Origin: Bacillus sp. sid0103
GTDB lineage: Bacteria > Bacillota > Bacilli > Bacillales_B > DSM-18226
Direction: 5' to 3'
Length of the DNA: 15,566 nt
Assembly: GCF_019219025.1 (NCBI RefSeq)
Contig: NZ_JAHUWN010000054.1
Location: 1 to 15,566 of the forward strand
Shown here: positions 6,490 through 13,800 of the stretch, piece after piece
Layout of the letters: every line of letters begins with the position of its first letter
Numbering within the stretch: the first letter of the stretch is position 1
Notes under the pieces: model-generated
Told to the model about the DNA's origin: nothing
What the model saw: only the letters and a program-made list of their open reading frames with translations
Database searches by the model: none
Program-made: the position numbers and the translations under genes

Positions 6490-7488
6490 CACAACTATTC
6501 TAATCAAATTGCGAAAGGACTTAACCCTACTATGCTAACCAAACAATTTTATTCATTCGAAGAGCTTGAATCTATCATGGACGTTCAGTTCATGAAAAAG
6601 AACAATCGAGCTAAACTTATTAAACGTAATATTGACCCTTTCTATTCTTATGAAATTGTTAAAGAAGGAAGAGCCCAGATAGGACTAAATATCATTGGAT
6701 ACAAGCAACAAGAAAAATCTGAGTTCATCAAAATTTGTGAAGCACTTGCTGGTCAAGAAGTTAAGTTTCCTAAAGAAGAGACAGCGATTCAATTGTTGAA
6801 AGTTTTATACGAAGATGATTGGACGATCGAAAACTATGAAAATATCGGGTATGAGCTACCAAATCAATTAGAGCGTCATACTGTTGGTGCTTACATTAAA
6901 TTGTTCAGAAAGTACGGTATTTTGCCTAAGGAACTTGATAGGATTTATAATCCTACTTTTGATAATGAAACTGGCGAAGTGTTCAAGACACACATCGATC
7001 CAAACAAGTATGTTTACTACAAAGTTTACGCTTCAATTGGCTTTAGAGAAGAAATAACAAAAGTAGAATGGCTTGAAATGCATTCATTCATTCGAGAAAT
7101 TCGTGATGAGAATATAAACGAACAACTTGATTTATGCAAAGGTGATCTAGAAGCAATTAGAGCAGTAAGGCAGTATGCTGCTTATGAAGCTCATTCAGCG
7201 TGTGTTAATGAGTATGGTGGAGTTCCGAGAAAGGCAATTTCAAAAGTATTAACAGATAAAGCAAAAGTTCTGTTTTCTCAATATTTCGAAGAAAGGAAAA
7301 TACAAATGGAAATCACTCGAATTGACAACCACGGTTTTGGAACCAGAGAAAAGCCTAGTGCTCTAGTTTCAAAAGAAAAACGACTATACAAAGTCACAAA
7401 AACAGATGAACAAGAAAAAGCAGAAAAGTCATTGAAGAAAGAATTCAAGCCTATTGATATGAACAAATTGTTCGAAAAAATACTTTAA
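6472..7488 (+). CDS. hypothetical 338-aa protein, possible DNA-binding
   Basis: I do not recognise this protein. The frame is open from a TTG at 6472, with GAGG four bases upstream. The next ATG is at 6532 (residue 21), without a clear ribosome site. Residues ~20-80 and ~95-155 look like winged-helix-type segments: FYSFEELESIMDVQFMKKNNRAKLIKR, and later NQLERHTVGAYIKLFRKYGILP. The C-terminal ~100 residues are lysine-rich and probably flexible (EKRLYKVTKTDEQEKAEKSLKKEF). No ATPase, primase or nuclease motif is seen. It is encoded between a large inverted repeat and the structured-RNA region, so an initiator, transcriptional activator or RNA-binding protein is possible. Its stop codon overlaps the palindrome at 7481-7494. 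Confidence 0.8.
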   Translation: MTGILSHNYSNQIAKGLNPTMLTKQFYSFEELESIMDVQFMKKNNRAKLIKRNIDPFYSYEIVKEGRAQIGLNIIGYKQQEKSEFIKICEALAGQEVKFPKEETAIQLLKVLYEDDWTIENYENIGYELPNQLERHTVGAYIKLFRKYGILPKELDRIYNPTFDNETGEVFKTHIDPNKYVYYKVYASIGFREEITKVEWLEMHSFIREIRDENINEQLDLCKGDLEAIRAVRQYAAYEAHSACVNEYGGVPRKAISKVLTDKAKVLFSQYFEERKIQMEITRIDNHGFGTREKPSALVSKEKRLYKVTKTDEQEKAEKSLKKEFKPIDMNKLFEKIL

Positions 7489-7494
7489 AAAGTA
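7481..7494. promoter_or_regulatory. palindrome TACTT-N4-AAGTA (copy 1)
   Basis: TACTTTAAAAAGTA overlaps the stop codon of the 338-aa gene and lies just upstream of the -35 at 7503. An equivalent TACTTGTAAAAGTA lies at 8014-8027 before the capsid gene. The following bases (AAAAGTAAGT at 7488-7497 and 8021-8030) are also shared. It is likely a binding site for one regulator acting on both promoters. Confidence 0.45.
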
Positions 7495-7502
7495 AGTAAA
7501 TT

Positions 7503-7530
7503 TGTCCAGAAAATGGTAGTTAAATATAAT
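7503..7530 (+). promoter_or_regulatory. promoter with TGTCCAGAAAA box (copy 2)
   Basis: TGTCCA (7503-7508) and a consensus -10 TATAAT (7525-7530) have a 16-nt spacer. The 11-base box and the AGTT further on match copy 1 at 5732 with identical spacing to the -10. Transcription would start at about 7537, right at the first hairpin of the structured RNA candidate. Confidence 0.7.
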
Positions 7531-7536
7531 ATATAT

Positions 7537-8004
7537 AGAGATAGTTATACAAATTTTACCCTATTTCTTTGTATGGCTATCTTTATCCATGTCCTTTTTC
7601 TTTTCTTAGCTTCAAGAGCTCGATCGTTGAAACGTAATTCAAATTATTCATTTGTTTCCCCTTTTCTTTCTTTTGTTTAGATTCTTGAGCTAGAACGGTC
7701 CGGAGGTCGTTATGAGGATTTCGGCCTCCAACTTTTACAATCAATTTAACTTACATAGATAGCGTACTGTTAATTCAGTACGACTTTATTAATGAAAGCG
7801 AAGTGAATATCCTCCTTTCTTCTGCAGCTGGAACTGCATTAAAGGATGATTCCCTCTCGACTTCATAAACTTAACTCTTTTCGAGATTGCTTTCCAAAGG
7901 GCCATAGCGTTTAGAGTAGCATCAAGCATACCTACCAGTGTTGGTCTGGATGATCAGCAGACAAACGTCTTTGAATGCCTTATCAACAGGGCATTCTTTT
8001 TTTT
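7537..8004 (+). ncRNA. structured non-coding RNA candidate, ~470 nt
   Basis: No plausible gene is present, but promoter, ordered hairpins and a terminator frame the stretch. Hairpins: 7539-7553 with 7568-7582 (15 continuous pairs, two G-U); TAGCTTCAAGA 7607-7617 with TCTTGAGCTA 7683-7692 (one bulge); GGAGGTCG 7702-7709 with CGGCCTCC 7732-7739 (one G-U); CGTACTG 7763-7769 with CAGTACG 7776-7782; a branched hairpin with inner stem TGCAG/CTGCA and outer CCTTT/AAAGG within about 7808-7856; and CTCGA/TCGAG at about 7857-7886. The G-U pairs point to RNA rather than DNA palindromes. It lies directly before the capsid gene. Large ornate RNAs of phages (ROOL, GOLLD) and the phi29 packaging RNA are possible analogies, but no known motif is recognised. 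A long structured leader that controls read-through into the capsid gene is the main alternative. Confidence 0.65.
7973..8004 (+). terminator. terminator of the structured RNA
   Basis: GAATGCC (7973-7979) pairs with GGCATTC (7990-7996) and is followed by eight T residues (7997-8004). It defines a sharp 3' end 60 bp before the capsid gene. Confidence 0.88.
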
Positions 8005-8011
8005 ACCATCG

Positions 8012-8041
8012 CTTACTTGTAAAAGTAAGTCTAAATATAAT
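8012..8041 (+). promoter_or_regulatory. capsid promoter with palindrome over the -35
   Basis: A consensus -10 TATAAT lies at 8036-8041. The -35 place is poor and is instead covered by the palindrome CTTACTT-GTAA-AAGTAAG (8012-8029), which shares TACTT-N4-AAGTA with 7481-7494. This arrangement suits activated or repressed late transcription of the capsid gene after the RNA terminator. Confidence 0.5.
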
Positions 8042-8063
8042 CATCAAAAAAGGAGAATGACGA

Positions 8064-9704
8064 ATGAACAAAATTGAATTACGAATTCATGATGCAAAGT
8101 TAGTTTCAGAGAATCAAGACGAAATGATTGTTTCTGGATACGCAAACAAGACTGATCAACTAAGTGAAGTTCTTGGCTCCAGTCAAAGGTTCAGAGAAAA
8201 GATAGCGAAAGGCGCTTTCCAACGAGCAATCAATAAGAAGAAAGACATTGATTTCTTGCTAGAACACAAGTCTGATCAGATCCTTGCTTCAACAAGAAAC
8301 GATTCATTGAAGCTTGAAGAAGATTCAGTTGGTTTGAAGATAACAGCTAAGATCGTTCCTACAAGCTGGGGAAAAGATTCTTATGCTTTGATCAAATCTG
8401 GAATTCTACGAAACATGAGCTTTGGATTTAAAGTCGTTAAAGATTCTTGGAAAAAGACAGCTGAAGATATTTACGAACGAACTGTTAGTGAACTTGAATT
8501 GTTCGAAGTTTCAGTAGTAAAGAATCCTGCATATGCTCAAAGTTCAATTGCAGCAAGATCAATCGAAATTATTGAAAATCCAGAAATTACAGAAGTTCAA
8601 GAAATTCGAGTAGTAAAACCTCGAAACATCTCAAAAGAAATCCGGGACCTTGAACTTTCAATAGCAAAGCAAAAAGAAACAATCTCAAGTCTTGAAATCT
8701 CTGCTCCACAGTCCACAAATCCTGATTCTTATCGTTTTCAGATTGATTTACAGAAGAAGGCTTTAGGACAAAAAGAACAAGAAGTTTCAGACTTAAAACA
8801 AGAACTAAGAAAACAGGAGGAAAACAAAATGAATGAAGAACGTGCATTACAAGTAACTGCCAATGGAGTTTCAGTACAAGAACTACAAGTAGACAATATA
8901 GTTAAGAAAGCAGAAAGTACATCTTCTGTATTTACTAAAGCTCGTAAGGTTCCATTTACCGGATCTGAATTGAAAGTCCCTTATGAATCATCTTTAGACG
9001 ATGCTGATTTTCTTGATGAAAACCAAAGTGCTACAGAACTTGCATTAAATCTAAGCAACTTTGCCGACTTAAAGAAACGTCGGGTAGCAAAATCAATTGC
9101 TATGTCTAAACAAGTTGTACATGATTCTGGTGTTGATCTATCTCAACATGCTCAAGAATTAGTAGCTCGTCGTGTCGTTAAACGAATTGAAAAATCTATC
9201 ATTGCAGGAACTGCTGCCAATGAGTTTAAAGGTATTGCTCCTGACACATCTGTTGTATCAAAGAATATGTCTCTTGCTGCTAGTTCAGTAATAGTAGAGC
9301 TTCGTAAAGTATACTTAGCTGTTCATGAGGATTTCGTTGGAAATTCATCTTGGTATATGTCTCGAGCTTTCTTTGAAAAAGTTGCGACATTCCAAGATGC
9401 AGATGGAAATCATTTCGTGAAAAGTATTACAGTGAACGGTAAAGTCATTCCGACTTTATTTGGTCATGAAATTGAAATTACTAGCGCATTAGCTGATGGA
9501 ACAACAGCAGGCCAAATTCCAGTATTGTTTGGAAGTATCGAAGATTGCTATACAATCGGTGTTGCTAAAGAACTAGAAGGTAAAGAAGTAGCTAATGATA
9601 CAATCAATGCTCTTCGTGGTTCAGTAACATTCAGTGCTGAATTCCTGGGTGATGGACGAGTAACTAATTACCAAGCAGTTGCAAAAGGTACTGTTGTTGC
9701 ATAA
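8064..9704 (+). CDS. prohead protease/HK97-type major capsid fusion
   Basis: A 546-aa structural protein starting at an ATG after AAGGAG. Residues ~1-165 form an HK97-type prohead protease. Its expected catalytic residues are His68 in FLLEHKSDQILAS, Ser119 in LRNMSFGF and Glu148 in ELFEVSVVKNPAY. Residues ~165-255 are charged coiled coil, a delta-domain or scaffold-like linker. From ~256 an HK97-fold major capsid protein follows (DDADFLDENQSATE, FADLKKRRVAKSIAMSKQ, VVKRIEKSIIAGTAANEFKGI). In most phages these are separate genes; fusions are known. An internal AGGAGG and ATG at 8829 could also make the capsid part alone. No portal or terminase precedes it and no connector genes follow, which is unusual for a prophage. 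Self-cleavage near residue 256 is expected from the family, not shown. Confidence 0.93.
   Translation: MNKIELRIHDAKLVSENQDEMIVSGYANKTDQLSEVLGSSQRFREKIAKGAFQRAINKKKDIDFLLEHKSDQILASTRNDSLKLEEDSVGLKITAKIVPTSWGKDSYALIKSGILRNMSFGFKVVKDSWKKTAEDIYERTVSELELFEVSVVKNPAYAQSSIAARSIEIIENPEITEVQEIRVVKPRNISKEIRDLELSIAKQKETISSLEISAPQSTNPDSYRFQIDLQKKALGQKEQEVSDLKQELRKQEENKMNEERALQVTANGVSVQELQVDNIVKKAESTSSVFTKARKVPFTGSELKVPYESSLDDADFLDENQSATELALNLSNFADLKKRRVAKSIAMSKQVVHDSGVDLSQHAQELVARRVVKRIEKSIIAGTAANEFKGIAPDTSVVSKNMSLAASSVIVELRKVYLAVHEDFVGNSSWYMSRAFFEKVATFQDADGNHFVKSITVNGKVIPTLFGHEIEITSALADGTTAGQIPVLFGSIEDCYTIGVAKELEGKEVANDTINALRGSVTFSAEFLGDGRVTNYQAVAKGTVVA
8815..9704 (+). other. internal start: capsid-only product (ATG 8829)
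   Basis: Within the fusion gene, AGGAGG (8815-8820) lies eight bases before an in-frame ATG (8829-8831, residue 256), exactly at the change from coiled-coil linker to capsid domain. It would give a 291-aa capsid protein MNEERALQVT... without protease. Many copies of capsid per protease are needed in HK97-type assembly, so a second start at this boundary makes sense. It may also be the remnant of two formerly separate genes. Confidence 0.6.
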
Positions 9705-9732
9705 TCATTTATGTGAAATTCTTCACAAACTA

Positions 9733-9760
9733 AGGGGTCATCTTCGGATGGCTTCTTTTT
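9733..9760 (+). terminator. UUCG-loop terminator after capsid gene
   Basis: AGGGGTCATC (9733-9742) pairs with GATGGCTTCT (9747-9756) through several G-U pairs, closed by a TTCG tetraloop and followed by T residues. Read-through would be needed for the tail gene, unless it has its own start. Confidence 0.75.
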
Positions 9761-9788
9761 ATTTTACTAAAGAAAAGGATGGTTCAAA

Positions 9789-10196
9789 ATGGCAAAATTA
9801 GCTGGAATGAAAGTATTGCTTAAAATTAAAAACCCAAGCACAGGAGTAACATTAGCTGGTCAAAAGAACGCAACGTTGAATCGTTCTGCTGAAACTATTG
9901 ATGCTACGTCAAAAGACACAGCAGGGTTTTGGAAAGAATCTATTCAAGGGTTCAAGGAATGGTCAATTGATGCTGATGGTTGTTTCGTAGAATCTGATGT
10001 AGCTTACGACTATTTGGAAACTAAGTTCTTGAACAGTGAAAATGTTGATGTAGAGTTAGTCTTTCCATCAGGCAAAAAGTATTCAGGAAGCGTTACAATT
10101 ACAGACTTTAGTTTAGAGTTCCCTTATGACGATTTAGTAACTTATTCAGTAAGTCTTCAAGGATCAGGCGCTCTAACATTAGTACCTGGCGCTTAA
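9789..10196 (+). CDS. phage major tail tube protein, TP901-1 family
   Basis: A 135-aa structural protein that would polymerise into the tail tube of a siphovirus-like particle. The ATG follows AAAGGATGG. The family pattern is clear: LLKIKNPSTGVTLAGQKNATLNRSAETIDATSKD (about 10-43), then AGFWKESIQGFKEWSIDADG (45-64), DVAYDYLETKFLNSENVDVELVFPSGKKYSG and a C-terminal strand series DFSLEFPYDDLVTYSVSLQGSG. Length fits the TP901-1/tail tube family. It follows the capsid gene with only a terminator between them; the four or five connector genes normal at this place, and the chaperone, tape measure and baseplate genes normally downstream, are absent. It may build onto a helper phage's assembly line or block it. 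Confidence 0.92.
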   Translation: MAKLAGMKVLLKIKNPSTGVTLAGQKNATLNRSAETIDATSKDTAGFWKESIQGFKEWSIDADGCFVESDVAYDYLETKFLNSENVDVELVFPSGKKYSGSVTITDFSLEFPYDDLVTYSVSLQGSGALTLVPGA

Positions 10197-10220
10197 TAGT
10201 TCATCGATATATTAGTAGAG

Positions 10221-10282
10221 CTGCTAATAAGCAGTAAGGCAGATTTAGACAGGGCTGATTAATCGTTAGTCCTGTTTACTGC
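10221..10282 (+). ncRNA. nested RNA hairpin with alternative fold
   Basis: GCAGTAA (10231-10237) pairs with TTACTGC (10276-10282), enclosing ACAGGGCTGA (10249-10258) paired with TTAGTCCTGT (10266-10275), ten pairs with two G-U. The 5' strand GCAG can instead pair with CTGCT just upstream (CTGCTAATAAGCAG, ~10221-10234), so two folds compete. It lies between the tail tube gene and a 70-aa gene. No T tract follows directly. It may be a leader element or a second structured RNA. Confidence 0.5.
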
Positions 10283-10368
10283 ATACTGATATTCATAAGT
10301 TTATACATACTATGGTTAGTGATAATCATTACCATATAGTAATCACTAAATCGGAGAGGATGAGATCA

Positions 10369-10581
10369 ATGATAGAGCTTAGACACATAGAAGCAGCAAG
10401 AGAGTATTGTATGGAAGAAGAATATAGGAATGTAGTAGCGAGGATAGTGATAGCATACTACCAAGATAAGGTAGACAATAGACTACAACTCCAATACAAA
10501 GTGAATTCGTATTTAGTTACTAAAGAGTTGAAGGAAGTATCATACAACTTTGTAGTACAACACAGTTCTAAGAAGTTCTAG
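10369..10581 (+). CDS. hypothetical protein, 70 aa
   Basis: The ATG at 10369 has GGAGAGG (10353-10359) nine bases upstream and gives MIELRHIEAAREYCMEEEYRNVV... The frame is open further upstream to an ATG at 10312, but that start has no ribosome site. The product is mainly helical and highly charged, with a central VVARIVIAYYQDKVDN and a lysine-rich end (HSSKKF). No family is recognised. Its codon use is unlike its neighbours, with many ATA, GTA and AGG codons, suggesting a separate origin. The ribosome site contains AATCGGAG (10349-10356), the exact complement of the loop shared by two terminators near the right end. An imperfect palindrome (TACTATGG...CCATATAGTA, 10308-10341) lies just upstream. 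Confidence 0.6.
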   Translation: MIELRHIEAAREYCMEEEYRNVVARIVIAYYQDKVDNRLQLQYKVNSYLVTKELKEVSYNFVVQHSSKKF

Positions 10582-10609
10582 AAGGTTGAAGATGATGAAT
10601 GCAAGCTAG

Positions 10610-10730
10610 CAGACTGAACTTAACAGTCTGACTCAGTATCGCCTCTGTTGTTCTAAAAAAAGATGTAAGATCTTATAATTACCTCCCCAGGTGCGCTCAC
10701 AATCAGGGTACCAAAACGCCCTGGGGGTGT
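10610..10730 (+). ncRNA. hairpin cluster with unusual GC-rich stem
   Basis: CAGACTG (10610-10616) pairs with CAGTCTG (10624-10630). A palindrome TAAGATCTTA follows near 10667-10676. Then CCCCAGG-T-GCG (10685-10695) pairs with CGC-CCTGGGG (10717-10726), ten pairs with one bulge, in strong contrast to the AT-rich surroundings. No gene is visible in 10582-10820. It may be a small RNA or the 3' region of the structural module's transcript. Confidence 0.45.
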
Positions 10731-10770
10731 TGAATGTCAAGATATAAAATACCTGTATAAGGTCAGTATA

Positions 10771-10796
10771 AAAAGACCAATTTTTATTTGTCTTTT
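10771..10796. terminator. bidirectional terminator
   Basis: AAAAGAC (10771-10777) pairs with GTCTTTT (10790-10796). On the plus strand T residues follow, and on the minus strand TTTTTATAC follows, so it can end both the phage-like module and the converging TPR gene. Confidence 0.7.
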
Positions 10797-10820
10797 CTGT
10801 GAGTCGTTATTAATTCTTTA

Positions 10821-13800
10821 TTAAATGATTGATTGCGCTTCAATCCATTCCTCTATACACTCCTTCATTTTTTCCCATTGATGTTCAACCAAGAAGGAGA
10901 ATATTGTTTTACTATGGTCGATTATTTTTTTGGTAACTACAGATTTATTCTTATTAATACTTATAACAGAACAAAGTTCATCGGTTAATAGTCTCCTGTC
11001 ATTTATGGGAATATTCTCTATCCATATCCAATGAAAAATTTCTGCAATAAAATTTATTAAAAAGTCTTCATTAAAGCTTTTTAATTTTAAGTAATCAAAT
11101 AAAAGAGAGATTTCATATGTTATTTTATAATTATTATTTTTTAAGTAATAAATAAATAAATCTGAATGGATAGGTATCAAAACATAGCCTAACATTAAAA
11201 GTTTACCTATCAGTTGATGGTGTTTTTCTTTATCTATTTTGTTTTGGGCAAGAAATAAAGTTATTAAATCAATTGTGGAGAAGCAGTTTACTTCATAGTA
11301 TTCCTTGGCATAGTCCCTTACTGATACACTATCAACCAACATTGTCAATGATTTGTCTTTACATAATTCTAAGGGGTTATTTAAGAAATTTATCGTATTG
11401 TCTTCATTTTCTTCAGTGTGGTTATTCTTAATAACATTCCCAAGTTTTATGCAATTTTCTTCTACCCATTTAATTAAATTTTCTTGTTTTCTTAATGTTT
11501 CTTTTACTTGTTCAGAAGTGTATTCTATCATTCTAACATTTCCATCTTGATATGAAAGAAGTTTTAAACCTTTTTCATTAATTAATTTGTTTCTTGTAAA
11601 TTCTTGTAAAGCTGCATCAAATTGCTCCTGGTGAATATACAGTTTAAATTTATATTTTAGCAAGTCAAGCAAATCTAGGTATTGTATAGTGAGCAAGGTT
11701 GTAAAGTCACACAAAATATTAGAAGAAAGTCCTGAAATAAAAGCACCGTTAAATATTTCTTCTATAGATCCATTAAGAGTCCAAAGATAATTGTCTTTTG
11801 TATTTGCTATATGTGCCCAAGTTTCAAAAGGGCCTTTATTCATCACGCTTACTAAAAAACTTATTGGAAACTTATTGTCATCCAATAATGTTTTTATTAA
11901 TGATGTAACATCTTTAGAGTGCTTCAATTCTTCGATTAATTCATTTGAAATTTTACCATCTTCTAGAGTAGGGACCATTTTAAAGGGAGGTCTTTCATCT
12001 GGAAATACCTTTTCGAATTCCGTAAACATTTTTTGGTATTCTTTAATCCATTCTTCATCTGGGTTATCGACAAATTGCCCAAGTTGGGACATTTGTATAA
12101 TAAAGAATCCCCATGCATGGTGATTATCTTTGCCAGATTTATATGTTTTAAATGAATATTCCATTGCCTTTCTATATTCCCTTGCATCCATAAATGATAA
12201 AGACAATAATTGGAAATCTCCAGTCTTGCCGGATTTTTCTACTCTTTTTTCAGCTGTTGATAAAATTTCAAGACAATCTTTAATTTTTCCGCTACGGTAT
12301 AAGCAATTTGCATATCTTAATTGATACTCCAAATTTCCCGATTGTTGATACAAGGTAAGGTAATTTTCCATGGCTATATCATACCAACCTAAATTGAAAT
12401 AAATGGTCGTAATAATATCAAATAAAAATTTTGATTTATGTGGAATCTCTTCATATAAATTAATTATATTTTGATACTCTCCAAGGTGAAAAAGTGCTTG
12501 TACATAACGATTCACTAAAAATTCGTGTTGAATCCAATGTGGCATAGAAACAATAATTGTTTTTAGTTTAATATAGTCCTCTTTAGTCCCCCTGTTTAAA
12601 TAACCAGCACTTAAAAAGCTTTTTGTTTCAATTAAATCAACTTCATCCAACTGGTCAATATTAGGCTCCAAGTAGTTTATTACATTTTCCCAATCCTGGT
12701 TTTTATACGAATAATAGCCTTTTAATATAATGACTGGATGGGGGTTGTTTCCTTCTTTTTCAATTGAATTGATGAGATTATCAATTTCCTTATATTTAAA
12801 GACCGAGAATAATACGTCAATATAAGAAAAATAAAATCTATAAGGAAATTTAGTACTTGTCCTAAAATATGCTTCATTACCTTTTAATAAAGATATCGCT
12901 TCATCAGTCTTTCCCGTTTTTATATAAACATCCGCTAATGTTACTATTTCTTCATTGCTAAGTTGTTGTTCTGAACCTTTGTCTTCCAATAAACTAATAC
13001 TTTTTCCCCAATCTTTACTACATAAGCAATTTAATAAAAGGTTTTTAAAAAATAAACCTGAAAAATCTTTGTTTTCTAGAAACAGCTCTTCATACAAAAG
13101 TTTTGCTTCTGAAAATTTGTTGTTCCTAAAGTATAAAGCAGCTTTTAATTCCTTTACTCTCTTTAATATTTCTCTATTTTCACCTGCAGATTTTTCAACC
13201 TGTTCTAATAAAGGTATTACATTATGTAGCGCTTGTTCGGGATAAACAATTTTGTTATTGTTTATATCATTTTCAATTTTTAAAATGCATGATTCAGCTT
13301 TTAACATTAACCAGTCAATATCTGAAGAATCAATTTCTAGTTTGCCATTAGCAATATGATTTACTTTTTCAAATTCGTTTAAAGATAATAAAATATTAGC
13401 TTTAAGTATTTCGTGTCCTCCGACAGTTTGGCCTTCAATGATTTTTAATGCTTCATCAAACATTTTTTGCTCAATTAGTATATTTATTAGTATCTCTATA
13501 TTTGGTATAGTTTCTCCTTCAATTTCTATAGCTTTTTTGATAATTTCATGTGCTTTTTCAAAATTACTTTGGAAAATATTAATTAATGACTCTAATCTAT
13601 ACTTTCTTGGTTCGTCATCACAATTCGTAATAGCAGTATATAAGTACCTAATAGACTCATCATATTCTTTACTTTCAATATAAGTCTTGGCTATTATTGC
13701 ATTTAATTCTAAAATCTCATTTCTCTTTAAATTCGGTTTTCTTAGCCTTTCGTTTGCTTTTTCACGAGCTGTAATTAATTTTCTTACGTTTATTAATTCA

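Noticed and set aside
7503..8063. tRNA gene or known riboswitch in the gene-free stretch
   Set aside because: No cloverleaf with TTCRANY arm or CCA end and no recognised aptamer core was seen; only unassigned hairpins.
8587..8847. 86-aa minus-strand frame within the capsid fusion
   Set aside because: It is the complement of the coiled-coil linker; the Leu/Phe-rich product reflects reversed GAA/CAA/AAA codons.
10308..10341. Start of the 70-aa gene at ATG 10312
   Set aside because: No ribosome site there and it lies in an imperfect palindrome; the ATG at 10369 has GGAGAGG at good spacing.
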